A program made the position numbers and the translations under genes. Positions 1 through 8,434 of a stretch of DNA of 39,251 nucleotides are shown in pieces. Every line of letters starts with the position of its first letter. Position 1 is the stretch's first letter. The notes beneath the pieces are model-generated. The model was not told the DNA's origin and did not search any database. It worked only from the letters and a program-made list of their open reading frames with translations. The stretch is from Pseudomonas oleovorans subsp. oleovorans. Lineage in GTDB: Bacteria > Pseudomonadota > Gammaproteobacteria > Pseudomonadales > Pseudomonadaceae. The stretch lies in assembly GCF_002197815.1 (NCBI RefSeq), contig NZ_NIUB01000039.1:1-39251 (forward strand). Direction: 5' to 3'.

Positions 1-177
1 GCCAGCATTTTGCCTCGGGCTTCCTTCAGATTCGCAGTCGCCCGCGACACCCTTGCCTCTGGCTAACACTTCCCCTTGCCGGGTGTGTAGAGGACTTTCA
101 CCTCCAAGTCGTCCAGTCCACCACCACAGTGAACCGAACAGCGCCAGTCACGGCGCTACGCGCCATGCCTGGCGCAC
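1..177 (-). mobile_element. 5' end of a group II intron RNA (partial, runs off the left edge)
   Basis: Read on the minus strand, the segment starts at 177 with GTGCGCC, which fits the GUGYG 5' end of bacterial group II introns. It continues with blocks typical of their 5' half: GGAGGTGAAAGTCC, then AAGTGTTAGCCAGAGGC, then GACTGCGAATCTGAAGGAAG. The intron-encoded reverse transcriptase and domain V would lie left of the window, so I cannot see them. The start lies directly behind the stem and T-run of the putP terminator (181-215). That is the site preference known for class C introns, but the class is not determined here. Identification rests on remembered consensus blocks, not on a folded structure. 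Confidence 0.72.
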
Positions 178-180
178 AAC

Positions 181-215
181 GAAAAAGGCGATGACTGCCG
201 GGCAGTCATCGCCTT
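181..215 (-). terminator. Rho-independent terminator of putP
   Basis: A perfect inverted repeat with 15-bp arms (185-199 and 201-215) is followed on the minus strand by a TTTTTC run (186-181). It begins 19 bp after the putP stop codon. The group II intron starts four bases beyond the T-run. Confidence 0.85.
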
Positions 216-233
216 GTGTTCAAGCCAGCTGGA

Positions 234-1718
234 TCAGACCGACTTGTACTCGCTCTCGGCCTGGTCGAAGCGGCTCAGCATCGACTGGCTCGGCGCCTTG
301 CCGATGCGGCTGAAGATGACGATGGCCAGGGTGGCGAGGATGAAGCCCGGGATGATTTCGTACAGCCCCAGACCGATCCAGTTCTTCCACACGATCACGG
401 TGGCCGCGCCGACTAGCATGCCAGCCAGGGCGCCGTTACGGGTCATGCCCTTCCACACCAGCGACAGGATAACCACCGGACCGAACGCAGCGCCGAAGCC
501 GGCCCAGGCGTAGGACACCAGGCCCAGTACACGGTTTTCCGGGTTGGCAGCCAGGGCGATGGCGATCAGCGCCACCAGCAGCACCATGGCACGGCCGACC
601 CAGACCAGCTCGGTTTGCGAGGCGCCCTTGCGCAGGAAGGCCTTGTAGAAGTCCTCGGTCAGGGCACTGGAGCACACCAGCAACTGGCAGCTCAGGGTGC
701 TCATCACCGCGGCCAGGATGGCGGACAGCAGGATGCCGGCGATCCACGGGTTGAACAGCAGTTTGGCCAACTCGATGAATACACGCTCCGGGTTTTCGCT
801 GACCGGCCCGGCCAGATCCGGGTTGGCCGAGAAGTAGGCAATACCGAAGAAGCCCACGGCGACCGCGCCACCGAGGCAGAGGATCATCCAGGTCATGGAA
901 ATGCGACGGGCTGCCGGGATCGATTTGACCGAGTCGGCCGCCATGAAGCGCGCCAGGATGTGCGGCTGGCCAAAGTAGCCCAGCCCCCATGCCAGCAGGG
1001 AAATCACACCAACGAAGGTCGCGCCCTTGAGCATGTCGAAGTTGGTTGCATCCTGCATTTCGATGGCGATGAAGGTCGGCTCTACACCACCGGTGGCAAT
1101 CATCACCACGATCGGGGTGAGGATCAGTGCGAAGATCATCAGCGTGGCCTGCACGGTGTCGGTCCAGCTAACCGCCAGGAAACCACCGATGAAGGTGTAG
1201 GCGATGGTCGCTGCAGCGCCGGCCCACAGGGCGGTGCCGTAAGACATGCCGAAGGTGCTCTCGAACAGGCGGGCACCGGCCACCACACCCGAGGCGCAGT
1301 AGATGGTGAAGAACACCAGGATCACCAGCGCCGAGAAGATTCGCAGCAGGCGGCTGTTGTCCTCGAAACGGTTAGTGAAGTAATCCGGCAGGGTCAGGGC
1401 ATTGCCGTTGTGCTCGGTCTGCACGCGCAAACGGCCAGCGACGAACAACCAGTTGAGATAGGCGCCGGCAATCAAGCCGATGGCGATCCAGCTTTCCGAC
1501 AGACCGGCGACGAAGATCGCACCCGGCAAGCCCATCAGCAGCCAGCCACTCATATCGGAGGCACCAGCGGACAGCGCGGTCACGAAGCTACCGAGGCTGC
1601 GGCCACCGAGGATGTAGTCGGAAAGGTTCTTGGTACGCAGATAGGCGATCAGGCCGATCAGTACCATGGCTGCGATGTACACCACGAAGGTGACGAGCAT
1701 TGGAGTACTAGCTGTCAT
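234..1718 (-). CDS. putP: Sodium/proline symporter PutP
   Basis: PutP is an inner-membrane Na+/L-proline symporter of the solute:sodium symporter family (LeuT fold) and supplies proline for catabolism by PutA. The 494-residue product is close to E. coli PutP (502) and matches it along its whole length. Visible landmarks include STPMLVTF at the N-terminus, the Na+-site segment GASDMSGWLLMG, the FGQPHILARFMAADS loop and the second Na+-site segment STLSCQL. I chose the ATG at 1718 because it has a GGGGAG ribosome site and starts like E. coli PutP. An upstream start at 1772 would add 18 unrelated residues. The gene stands alone, with its own terminator. No putA is in the window, which differs from the put cluster I recall in P. 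aeruginosa. Confidence 0.96.
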   Translation of the reverse strand: MTASTPMLVTFVVYIAAMVLIGLIAYLRTKNLSDYILGGRSLGSFVTALSAGASDMSGWLLMGLPGAIFVAGLSESWIAIGLIAGAYLNWLFVAGRLRVQTEHNGNALTLPDYFTNRFEDNSRLLRIFSALVILVFFTIYCASGVVAGARLFESTFGMSYGTALWAGAAATIAYTFIGGFLAVSWTDTVQATLMIFALILTPIVVMIATGGVEPTFIAIEMQDATNFDMLKGATFVGVISLLAWGLGYFGQPHILARFMAADSVKSIPAARRISMTWMILCLGGAVAVGFFGIAYFSANPDLAGPVSENPERVFIELAKLLFNPWIAGILLSAILAAVMSTLSCQLLVCSSALTEDFYKAFLRKGASQTELVWVGRAMVLLVALIAIALAANPENRVLGLVSYAWAGFGAAFGPVVILSLVWKGMTRNGALAGMLVGAATVIVWKNWIGLGLYEIIPGFILATLAIVIFSRIGKAPSQSMLSRFDQAESEYKSV

Positions 1719-2187
1719 TTGGGGGGCTCCCCTCTCGTTTGTTGTTCTTGGGCACCGTGCCCGGCTTGGCAAAGCGCACCCGCGTTCGCGGATACGGGGC
1801 TCCGGTTTCTTTCCTCGTCACACCGATGCCTGGCGAGCACGATCAGGGACAGATACCGGCGCAGTGAAAATCTCCACCACTTCGTCACTGCATCGGCAAG
1901 TGCATGAGCACTTTCCCTGACCTCCCTGGCTTACGCCTGCGGCCACCGAATCGCGTTACCACCCCTACTTCGGCTGCATGCACGTCTATTATCGGTCTAG
2001 CCCAGCAAAGCTGGTCTGACCAATCGGCGCAGACAAAACGGTCGTAACGAAAGTGAAGGGCGGAATTTAGTGGCAGATGTGAACAGGCTTCTTGCTGAAA
2101 GCTCTGGAGTTTTTGCAGAAATCTCCGACACGGGGAACTTCCGGCAAACAGCTGTTTCGGCGCCAGCACGATAACCTGATCGCTCGA
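1719..2187. other. 469-bp intergenic region upstream of putP
   Basis: No ORF here resembles a protein. On the minus strand, a GATAAT hexamer lies near 1990 and an 11-bp palindrome TGGTCTGACCA lies at 2012-2022. Together they could be part of the putP promoter and operator, but no good -35 box at the right spacing is visible. A 7-bp-arm palindrome (2176-2191) overlaps the stop codon of the acyltransferase gene to the right. It has no T-run, so calling it a terminator would be speculative. Confidence 0.4.
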
Positions 2188-3321
2188 TCAGTCCCCACTG
2201 GGCTGGCGAAAAGGCAGATAACCGCGCGCCTGTTCCGCGTAAGCCCGTACGCCAGAGCGCTCCTGTTCGAGAAACTCGGCGACTGCAGCATACAACCCCG
2301 GGTGACAGAGATAATGCCACGAACGGGTGATGACCGGCTCGAAACCGCGTATCAGTTTGTGCTCCCCCTGGGCCCCGGCGTCGAAGCGTTGCAGACCTTC
2401 GGCGATGGCTAGCTCCATGCCCTGATAGAAGCAGGTTTCGAAATGCAGGCGGTCGAACTCGGCCAGGCAGCCCCAGTAGCGACCGAAGAAGGTTTCGCCA
2501 TCGACCAGGCTGAAGGCCATCGCCAGCGGCCGCCCCTGCTGCCGGGCGAACACCACACGAATCATCTCCGGCATGCGCTCGGCCAGTAGGCTGAAGAAAT
2601 CCCTCATCAGATAGGGTGCCTGACCGCGTACATGATAAGTGTTGGCATAGCAGTGGTAGACGAAATCCCAGTCCGCCTCGCTCAACTCATGGCCGCGTCG
2701 CCAGTCGAAATCGATGCCCTGCCCCGCGACCTGTTCTCGTTCCTTGCGCATCTGTTTGCGTTTGCGTGAGCTGAGCGCGTCGAGAAAATCCTGAAAGTCA
2801 CGATAACCGCGGTTGTGCCAGTGGAACTGGCAACCCAGTCGCTCAAGCCACCCCTCGCACGCCCCGATCACTGCATCGCAGGCCGAGGTGGTGAAATTGA
2901 TATGCAGACTCGATAAGCCTTCATCATCCAAAGCGGCTGCCAACGCATCCAGCAACTCGGCGGCCGCAACAGGATCACCGAGCAAGCGCGCGCCTGTTAC
3001 CGGCGAGAACGGCACGGCGCCCAGTAGCTTGGGGTAATAGGCGATACCCGCACGCCTGCAGGCATCGGCCCAGGCGTGATCGAACACGTATTCGCCGTAG
3101 GAGTGCTGCTTGATGTAAGCCGGCAGCGCCGCCTGCACCTGGCCCTGCGCATCGCACCAGAGCCGGTGCGCCGGCAGCCAGCCGGTACGGCCGCCAACGC
3201 TGCCACTGTCCTCCAGCGAGGAAAGGAAGGCGTGGCGCAGGAACGGCTGCGAAGTCGGCAGCAGGGCATCCCAGCTGGCGGCCGGTAGTTGGGACAGTTG
3301 GGTCAAGGTGTGCAGGGGCAT
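2188..3321 (-). CDS. FemAB-like / GNAT-superfamily acyltransferase (COG3146 type)
   Basis: The 377-residue protein belongs to the conserved proteobacterial family annotated as peptidoglycan biosynthesis/recognition or GNAT N-acetyltransferase (FemAB_like, formerly DUF482). Recognisable parts are the N-terminal SQPFLRHAFLSSLEDSGSV stretch, SSLHINFTT, the basic SSRKRKQMRKER segment, TYHVRGQAPYL, and the C-terminal ETCFYQGMELAIAEGL and QGEHKLIRGFEPV segments. No substrate is established for the family as far as I know. The ATG at 3321 is preferred because the ORF's farther start (3366) falls inside the terminator of the porin gene. No strong ribosome site is visible for 3321. The gene lies downstream of the porin on the same strand but behind its terminator, so it probably has separate transcription. 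Confidence 0.82.
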   Translation of the reverse strand: MPLHTLTQLSQLPAASWDALLPTSQPFLRHAFLSSLEDSGSVGGRTGWLPAHRLWCDAQGQVQAALPAYIKQHSYGEYVFDHAWADACRRAGIAYYPKLLGAVPFSPVTGARLLGDPVAAAELLDALAAALDDEGLSSLHINFTTSACDAVIGACEGWLERLGCQFHWHNRGYRDFQDFLDALSSRKRKQMRKEREQVAGQGIDFDWRRGHELSEADWDFVYHCYANTYHVRGQAPYLMRDFFSLLAERMPEMIRVVFARQQGRPLAMAFSLVDGETFFGRYWGCLAEFDRLHFETCFYQGMELAIAEGLQRFDAGAQGEHKLIRGFEPVITRSWHYLCHPGLYAAVAEFLEQERSGVRAYAEQARGYLPFRQPSGD

Positions 3322-3349
3322 GGCGCCAGTCTGGCGAAAGCGGCGGACG

Positions 3350-3376
3350 AAAAAAAGCCCCGCCAAAGGCGGGGCT
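3350..3376 (-). terminator. Rho-independent terminator of the porin gene
   Basis: The 9-bp stem AGCCCCGCC / GGCGGGGCT (3368-3376 and 3356-3364) has a 3-base loop and is followed on the minus strand by seven T (3356-3350). It lies 28 bp after the porin stop codon. Confidence 0.92.
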
Positions 3377-3403
3377 CAAGCAGGAGCAAAATCAGTGGAG
3401 CAT

Positions 3404-4747
3404 TTAGAACGCGTACTGCAGGCGCATCACGAAGGCGTCGCCGTCATCGTCACCAGCGGTGTTGGTGATCTTGTCGGTCTTGGCCTTGATGTAGTTAGCA
3501 CTGACCTTGACCACATCGTTGGCGTACCAGTTCGCGCCCACGGTATGCAGCTTGGCCTTGGTATCGCCCACTTCGCGCGTGGCGGTGGCAACGGTGACGT
3601 TGTCGTCTTCGATCTTGATGTTGTCGTAACGGTAGAAGACTTCCCAGGCACCCAGCTGCTTGTTGGATGGTTTGATCGCATCGAAACGTGCACCATCCAG
3701 GCGGTAACCGCGGGATTCGCCGGTCAGGGTGTAGGCCAGTTGCGCGTAGTAACCGTTGGCCTTGATATCTTCGATGCCAGCGCGGTCAGCCTTCAGTTTG
3801 CGCGCCAGGTATTCGGCTTGAGCGGAGAACGGGCCCATGGCATAGGCCAGTTCCGCACCCCAGGCGGAATCGTTATCGAGATCACCTGCACGGTAAGCGG
3901 TGTTAGCACCACCGTAGATCGAGGTGGCATCGCCACCAAAAATCGCGCGGTTGCCGTTAGTGCCAGCATCATTACCGCCATTGGTGCTAACGCCGCGTAC
4001 GGTCAGACGAGGACGGACACGGGCATCGGTAACAGTGTCATCCAGATCACGGGTTGCGTAGTTCAAGCCCAGGTGCAGAACATTACCCGCCTCAGCCATC
4101 GGAGCGAACACACCGCGCACGTTGAACTGCTTGACGCTCTTACCGTCAGTGTCGTTGGGGTCCTTGGCGCTTACGCCACCGGACAGGAACGCCATGTTGC
4201 CGATGACCGAGCTACCCTGTACGCCCAAGCCGTTCTCGTGGCCGTTGACCCAGTCAGCGATCTCATAGATGGCGGAACGCTCGATGGCAGTGATCCACTT
4301 GGAGCTGGTGGCCTTCTCCAGACCGAAGTCCGGGTCGAAGCGGCCGACACGAATGTTGACCGGGTTGAAGCCGGTGTAGGTCACCGATGCTTCGTCGAAG
4401 TATCCCTTACCAGCCTGGCCTGCATTGTGCGACAGGTCGTAGGAGATTGCATACTTCCAGTCTTTGTAGACCGTACCGCTGAGTTCCAGGAACGCACGGC
4501 GGAAGTAGGCAGCGTCGGCCTTGTCACCTTCGCGGGTGTAGAAGCCATCGAAGGTGCCATAGTCGGCCTGCAGACGGCCGCCCAGCTTGAAGCTGAACTC
4601 TTTGTCGGTGGTGGCGACTTCAAGGCCGCCCTTGGTCTTGATCACGATATCGGCGCCGTCAGTGGTGACGGTACCGGCGAAAGCCTGGGCGGAAACGGCC
4701 AGGGCCAGGGTGCTGGCTACGAAACCGGCGAAGTGCTTACGGATCAT
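3404..4747 (-). CDS. OprP/OprO-type outer-membrane porin
   Basis: This 447-residue outer-membrane beta-barrel belongs to the phosphate-selective porin O/P family (trimeric 16-stranded porins for phosphate, polyphosphate or other anions). The N-terminal signal peptide MIRKHFAGFVASTLALAVSA ends at a likely AFA/GTV cleavage site. The family segments FKLGGRLQADYG, YFRRAFLELSG, VRVGRF-like IRVGRFDPDFGLE and the final YAF with C-terminal Phe (BAM signal) are all present. The ATG at 4747 has an AGGGG ribosome site nine bases upstream. The longer ORF start at 4786 would put 13 residues before the signal peptide. Whether it is truly phosphate-selective cannot be judged, because many family members are not. 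Only a weak Pho-box-like half-site lies upstream. Confidence 0.9.
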   Translation of the reverse strand: MIRKHFAGFVASTLALAVSAQAFAGTVTTDGADIVIKTKGGLEVATTDKEFSFKLGGRLQADYGTFDGFYTREGDKADAAYFRRAFLELSGTVYKDWKYAISYDLSHNAGQAGKGYFDEASVTYTGFNPVNIRVGRFDPDFGLEKATSSKWITAIERSAIYEIADWVNGHENGLGVQGSSVIGNMAFLSGGVSAKDPNDTDGKSVKQFNVRGVFAPMAEAGNVLHLGLNYATRDLDDTVTDARVRPRLTVRGVSTNGGNDAGTNGNRAIFGGDATSIYGGANTAYRAGDLDNDSAWGAELAYAMGPFSAQAEYLARKLKADRAGIEDIKANGYYAQLAYTLTGESRGYRLDGARFDAIKPSNKQLGAWEVFYRYDNIKIEDDNVTVATATREVGDTKAKLHTVGANWYANDVVKVSANYIKAKTDKITNTAGDDDGDAFVMRLQYAF

Positions 4748-4851
4748 CGAGAAATTCCCCTGTTGGACTTTTAGTGTTGAAAACACCCGAGCTGTGGGCT
4801 CGTTCGTGCTGGGGGAATCTTGGCGAGGGGTTATTTCAGATCAGTTGCCAA

Positions 4852-4871
4852 TATATAAAGATTTGATGACA
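4852..4871 (-). promoter_or_regulatory. Possible Pho-box half-site upstream of the porin gene
   Basis: On the minus strand the sequence CTGTCATCAAATCTTTATAT starts with a perfect CTGTCAT half-site, about 105 bp before the porin ATG. The second half matches the consensus poorly, so PhoB control is only a suggestion drawn from the OprP-type product. Confidence 0.25.
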
Positions 4872-4905
4872 GCGGAACTTTTTACTTCCGATACTTATAA
4901 GCAGA

Positions 4906-5238
4906 TCAGGATGAATGCAACCGCGGTCCCAGCAGGATGATGGTGGCTCCTGCCAGGCAAAGCGCAGCGCCAAACCAGTCGCTGAACAGTGGCCGGGTCT
5001 TTTCGATCAGCGCCAGCCACACCAGCGAAGCGACGATATACACACCGCCATAAGCGGCATAAGCGCGACCGGCGAAGGAGGCTTCGACGCGGGTCAGAAT
5101 CAGGGCGAACAACGCCAGGCTGAGCAGCCCCGGAGCGATCCACCAGACACTGCGATCGAGCCGCAGCCACATCCAGAATGCGTAGCAGCCGGCGATCTCG
5201 AACAGGGCCGCCAGCAGAAACCATAGATAGTTGATCAT
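4906..5238 (-). CDS. ynfA: YnfA-type (UPF0060) small membrane protein
   Basis: The 110-residue protein is the usual length of the UPF0060/YnfA family, inner-membrane proteins with four transmembrane helices related to small multidrug resistance (SMR/DMT) exporters. Hydrophobic helices are visible at about residues 3-22, 30-48, 60-78 and 85-104. The family signature FEIAGCYAFW near the N-terminus and AYAAYGGVYI in the middle are clear. E. coli YnfA has been linked to drug efflux, but no substrate can be read from this sequence. The start is nine bases after the stop codon of the upstream gene (5248-5676), so the two are probably co-transcribed. Confidence 0.93.
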   Translation of the reverse strand: MINYLWFLLAALFEIAGCYAFWMWLRLDRSVWWIAPGLLSLALFALILTRVEASFAGRAYAAYGGVYIVASLVWLALIEKTRPLFSDWFGAALCLAGATIILLGPRLHSS

Positions 5239-5247
5239 TCTCGCCCT

Positions 5248-5676
5248 CTAACCACGCAAGGCACCCTCACGCTCCCAAGCGCAGCGCACACGCAGCCCAC
5301 CCTCCTGCGGGCTGTGAAAACCATTGTCGGACTCCCAGCGGAAGGTGTGCATGCCATTGAGCTCGGTTTCCAGGTGCACCACCGCGCTGGCCCAGTACAG
5401 GCGCTTGAGCAGTGCCTCGAAGGCTTCGATCCACAGGTTCCACTCGTACTCGATCGCGCCATAGCTGGCGCCGAAGTGGATCACCTGGGTCTGGTACAGG
5501 CCGGCACCGGGCAAGTCGCAGAAAGAGAACATCTCGCGGCCGAGAAACGGCCAGAGCTCGCCGGCCGGCAACTCGGCCAGCACGCCATGATTGGTTTCAC
5601 GGCGCAGGCGACGCAACTCGGGGTCATCCGAGGGCCAGTCGCGGATGCAGCCATAGACGATGGATTCGGACTCCAC
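5248..5676 (-). CDS. Conserved hypothetical protein, 142 residues
   Basis: I do not recognise this protein. The 142-residue product is soluble, acidic and rich in aromatic residues, with no signal peptide or membrane segment. The start is a GTG at 5676, eight bases behind a good AGGAG ribosome site; no in-frame ATG fits better. Coding character is supported by the clean ribosome site and by its tight position between the MFS transporter gene (stop at 5751) and ynfA (start at 5238), all on the minus strand. Confidence 0.75.
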   Translation of the reverse strand: MESESIVYGCIRDWPSDDPELRRLRRETNHGVLAELPAGELWPFLGREMFSFCDLPGAGLYQTQVIHFGASYGAIEYEWNLWIEAFEALLKRLYWASAVVHLETELNGMHTFRWESDNGFHSPQEGGLRVRCAWEREGALRG

Positions 5677-5750
5677 ACCGGCACTCCTGAAAAAGCAGAA
5701 CGCCTTCTAACACAGCCGGCCTGGGCAGGAAAGGAACTGCGGCCAATTGC

Positions 5751-6914
5751 TCAATGCCGCTGCCGGCGATTACGCCCCAGCAACCACGCCACCAGCGTCA
5801 TCACCAGGGCCAGCACGGTGAGCACGGCGAACGGCAGGTGGTAACTGCCGGACAAGTCGCGGGCCAGCCCGGTAAGGATGGGCGTCAGGCTGCCAAGGCT
5901 GTAACCGGTGAACAGCATCATCGCCGTCCAGCGGCTGACGGCCAGGGGTGAACCGGCTTCGTACAGCGGCAGCACCAGTGACAGGGCGAAGGAGCCGCCC
6001 AGCGAAAAGCCCATGATCACCGCCCACAGTTCCGGAACGAAACGCGGCATGAAGGTGACCATCGCCAGACAACCGCAGGTGACCGCACCGCAAGCCAACA
6101 GTAGCGGATAACGCGCGTTGTAGCGCTGCGCCAGCCAGGGCAGCAGGAACGAGCTGGGCAGCCCCATGAGCATGGCCAGACTGAGCAGCGAGTTGCTGCG
6201 CAGCATGCTCAGCCCGGCTTCGTGATAACGCGCCACGGCCCAGGTCGCGATGGCATAGAACAAGCCCGCCTGAATGGCAAAGAAGCAACTGATCAGCCAG
6301 GCCCGTGGCTGCCGCCAAGGCAGACCACCGATTTCCTGCTCATTGGCAGCACCCGTCTGGTTGGGCAGCCACAGCCAGAGCATGACTCCGAACAGCGCAG
6401 GTGCAGCCCATACCGCCAGGCCCAGGTGCCAGGCGTCACCGAACAGCGCAGTGGCCGGCGCAGTCAGCACTGCACCACCGGCACCACCAATGGCCATGCC
6501 CAGCGAATACCAGCCGACCACACGCCCCATCTGGCTGGCGAAATGGCGCTTGATAAAGCCCGACAGCAAAGGCCCGGCAACCGCGATGGCGGCTCCCAAA
6601 GCGATTGCGCTGCCGATCAGTACCGCACTCTGGTGCGCGGCCAGACGCGCCAGCAGCGCCAGGCCGATCAGTCCAAGACAAAGCACGATGGTACGTTCGA
6701 GGCCCCAGCGCATGGCCAGACGCGGCGCCAATGGTGCGAGCAGGCCCATGCACAACACCGGCAAGGCCGTGGTCAGACTGATGAAGCTGCGGCTCAGCGA
6801 GAGCTCCGCGGCGATGCGCTCGATCAGCGGCGCGAGGGAAGTGATGCCGGGGCGCAAATTGATCGCCGCCAGCACCAGGGCCACCAGCAGCAGGGCCCGA
6901 GGGACTGGTTTCAC
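5751..6914 (-). CDS. CynX/NimT-type MFS transporter
   Basis: The 387-residue protein has the length and twelve-helix hydrophobic pattern of the CynX (cyanate transporter-like) branch of the major facilitator superfamily. Family features are the N-terminal INLRPGITSLAPLIERI segment, the first-half SLTTALPVLCMGLLAPLAPRLA segment and the mid-protein GPLLSGFIKRHF and GRVVGWYSLGMAIGG segments. Members include the E. coli transporter for 2-nitroimidazole and CynX. The substrate here is unknown, and no cyanase or nitrilase gene is near. The start is set at GTG 6914 (VKPVPRALLL), just before the first helix and behind a GGA-containing stretch. The long ORF start at 6998 would add a leader unlike the family. 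It is 100 bp downstream of the SDR gene on the same strand. Confidence 0.85.
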   Translation of the reverse strand: MKPVPRALLLVALVLAAINLRPGITSLAPLIERIAAELSLSRSFISLTTALPVLCMGLLAPLAPRLAMRWGLERTIVLCLGLIGLALLARLAAHQSAVLIGSAIALGAAIAVAGPLLSGFIKRHFASQMGRVVGWYSLGMAIGGAGGAVLTAPATALFGDAWHLGLAVWAAPALFGVMLWLWLPNQTGAANEQEIGGLPWRQPRAWLISCFFAIQAGLFYAIATWAVARYHEAGLSMLRSNSLLSLAMLMGLPSSFLLPWLAQRYNARYPLLLACGAVTCGCLAMVTFMPRFVPELWAVIMGFSLGGSFALSLVLPLYEAGSPLAVSRWTAMMLFTGYSLGSLTPILTGLARDLSGSYHLPFAVLTVLALVMTLVAWLLGRNRRQRH

Positions 6915-7000
6915 AGGTATTCCATGGTCATTACGGCAGGCAGGCCGGGGCGGCCACCCTACCCCTGCAGGCCTTGCCAGGCAAGCCTGCAGGCGCAAAT

Positions 7001-7020
7001 AGCTGACCTTTTGGTCAGCT
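7001..7020 (-). terminator. Hairpin overlapping the SDR stop codon
   Basis: The perfect inverted repeat AGCTGACC/GGTCAGCT with a 4-base loop contains the TGA stop of the SDR gene (7015-7017). It is followed on the minus strand by ATTTG and then a second hairpin around CAGGCTTGCC/GGCAAGGCCTG (6971-6993). It may be a weak terminator or a transcript-end stabiliser before the MFS gene. Confidence 0.4.
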
Positions 7021-7827
7021 GACGGATTTGACCTTGCCGCGCATTTTCTCGGCCATGCTGGCCATCTCGTCGTACAGCGCCTGCGGGCTCTTCTGCTTCA
7101 GCGCCCAGGCCATACGGCCCATTTCGTGCGGCAGGATCATGAAGCTGCCCTTGGCCACTTCAGCGTGGATGTAATCGGCGATATCCGCTGCGCTGATCGG
7201 CGAACTCTCCAGCAGCTTGCCGACCTGAGCCTTCATCGCCGGAGTCGGGCCACGGAAAGAGTCCAGCAGATTGGTCTGGAAGAAGGATGGGCAGACCACA
7301 TGCACGCCGATTTCCAGCTGACGCAGCTCCACCAGCAGGCTTTCCGACAGCGCCACCACGCCGGCCTTGGCGACGTTGTAGTTGCTCATGCCCGGCCCCT
7401 GCATCAGCGCGGCCATGGAGGCGATGTTGACGATCTTGCCCTTGCTCTTTTCCAGCAGCGGCAGGAATGCCTTGCAGCCCTTGACCACACCCATCAGGTT
7501 GATCGAGATCTGCCAGTCCCAGTCCTCCAGCGACAACTCGCTGAAGAAGCCACCGGAGGCGACACCGGCGTTGTTGACGATGATATCGATACCGCCGAAC
7601 TGCTCCTCGCAGGCTTGCGCCAGGGCGGTCAGCTGGCTGTAGTCACGCACGTCGCAGCGACGGGTGAAACCGTCGCCGCCGGCCTCGCGCACCAGCTTGA
7701 GGGTTTCTGCCAGACCAGCCTCGTTGACGTCGGCCAGCGCCAGACGCCAGCCCTCGTGCGCCCAACGCAGGGCAATTTCGCGTCCCAGGCCGGAGCCCGC
7801 GCCAGTGATCATCATGCGGTTTTGCAT
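7015..7827 (-). CDS. Short-chain dehydrogenase/reductase (SDR)
   Basis: The 270-residue NAD(P)-dependent classical SDR has a Rossmann fold. The cofactor motif TGAGSGLG lies at residues 8-15, the NNAG motif at 85-88, and the catalytic Ser137, Tyr150 and Lys154 (YNVAK) are in place. The Asp of LADVN at residue 33, after beta-2, would favour NAD(H)-type binding, but the RWAHEGWR stretch is ambiguous. The C-terminal region (PHEMGRMAWALKQKSP) resembles Pseudomonas SDRs annotated only as oxidoreductases. Substrate unknown. The ATG at 7827 is the only plausible start. It lies upstream of the MFS gene in the same direction. Confidence 0.92.
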   Translation of the reverse strand: MQNRMMITGAGSGLGREIALRWAHEGWRLALADVNEAGLAETLKLVREAGGDGFTRRCDVRDYSQLTALAQACEEQFGGIDIIVNNAGVASGGFFSELSLEDWDWQISINLMGVVKGCKAFLPLLEKSKGKIVNIASMAALMQGPGMSNYNVAKAGVVALSESLLVELRQLEIGVHVVCPSFFQTNLLDSFRGPTPAMKAQVGKLLESSPISAADIADYIHAEVAKGSFMILPHEMGRMAWALKQKSPQALYDEMASMAEKMRGKVKSVS

Positions 7828-7932
7828 AGCAGCCCTGCCTTCATTGATTGGTTACGATGGCTGCCAGTGTAGCGAAGGCGATAAAGCCACCATGCCTTCA
7901 TCAGATTTATGAATAGGCAGGGCAAATCACGA

Positions 7933-8301
7933 TCACGTTTTCCTGCGCCAGCGCCCGATCAGCCAGGCATATACGGCAGCGTTGACCAGTACGACGATGG
8001 CCCCCAGCCACAGCTGAATAGCCGGGGTGAGCCCGGCCGGATAGATCAGCGGTATCAGATAATGCTCGATGAAGCCGCCCTCGTAGCCGGCCTGCCCGGC
8101 CATACGGCGCAACTGGTTTTCCCAGGGCGTCAGCGGGCAGCCCAGGTGCAGGCATTCGACGATTACACCCCAGGCCACCGCCGGCACATGCAGCCAGATC
8201 AGGCTTGGCCAGCGCAGCAGCAACAGGCCGCCGAGCATGACGAAGAGGATGAAGCCCAGGTGGATCACCACCAGCGCGTCGGCAGCCATACGCCAAAACA
8301 T
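7933..8301 (-). CDS. DUF2784 membrane protein
   Basis: The 122-residue protein matches the DUF2784 family of small inner-membrane proteins. Typical features are the N-terminal ALVVIHLGFILFVMLGG helix, the helix around WLHVPAVAWGVIVE, the conserved LGCPLTPWENQLR segment between helices two and three, and a fourth helix at the C-terminus (about residues 93-115). The function of the family is unknown to me. The gene is followed after about 105 bp by the SDR gene on the same strand. Confidence 0.9.
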   Translation of the reverse strand: MFWRMAADALVVIHLGFILFVMLGGLLLLRWPSLIWLHVPAVAWGVIVECLHLGCPLTPWENQLRRMAGQAGYEGGFIEHYLIPLIYPAGLTPAIQLWLGAIVVLVNAAVYAWLIGRWRRKT

Positions 8302-8434
8302 TGCGCCTCCCTTGAGCGGCGAAGATAAATAGATAAAAATCGCCTCAAAGCCAAAGCCTCATTGAGCAGAACTATTACAACCATGCAAACGCCGCATTTC
8401 CCGACTCGAGGGCGTGCGACTAGCCTTGCCTACA

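Noticed and set aside
615..1907. Long plus-strand ORF (430 codons) opposite putP
   Set aside because: It is the shadow of putP in a high-GC gene; its product is low in hydrophobic patterning and full of Gln, His and Arg, like other antisense frames here.
3308..4774. Long plus-strand ORF (488 codons) opposite the porin gene
   Set aside because: Antisense frame of a clear OprP-type porin; no ribosome site or known domain.
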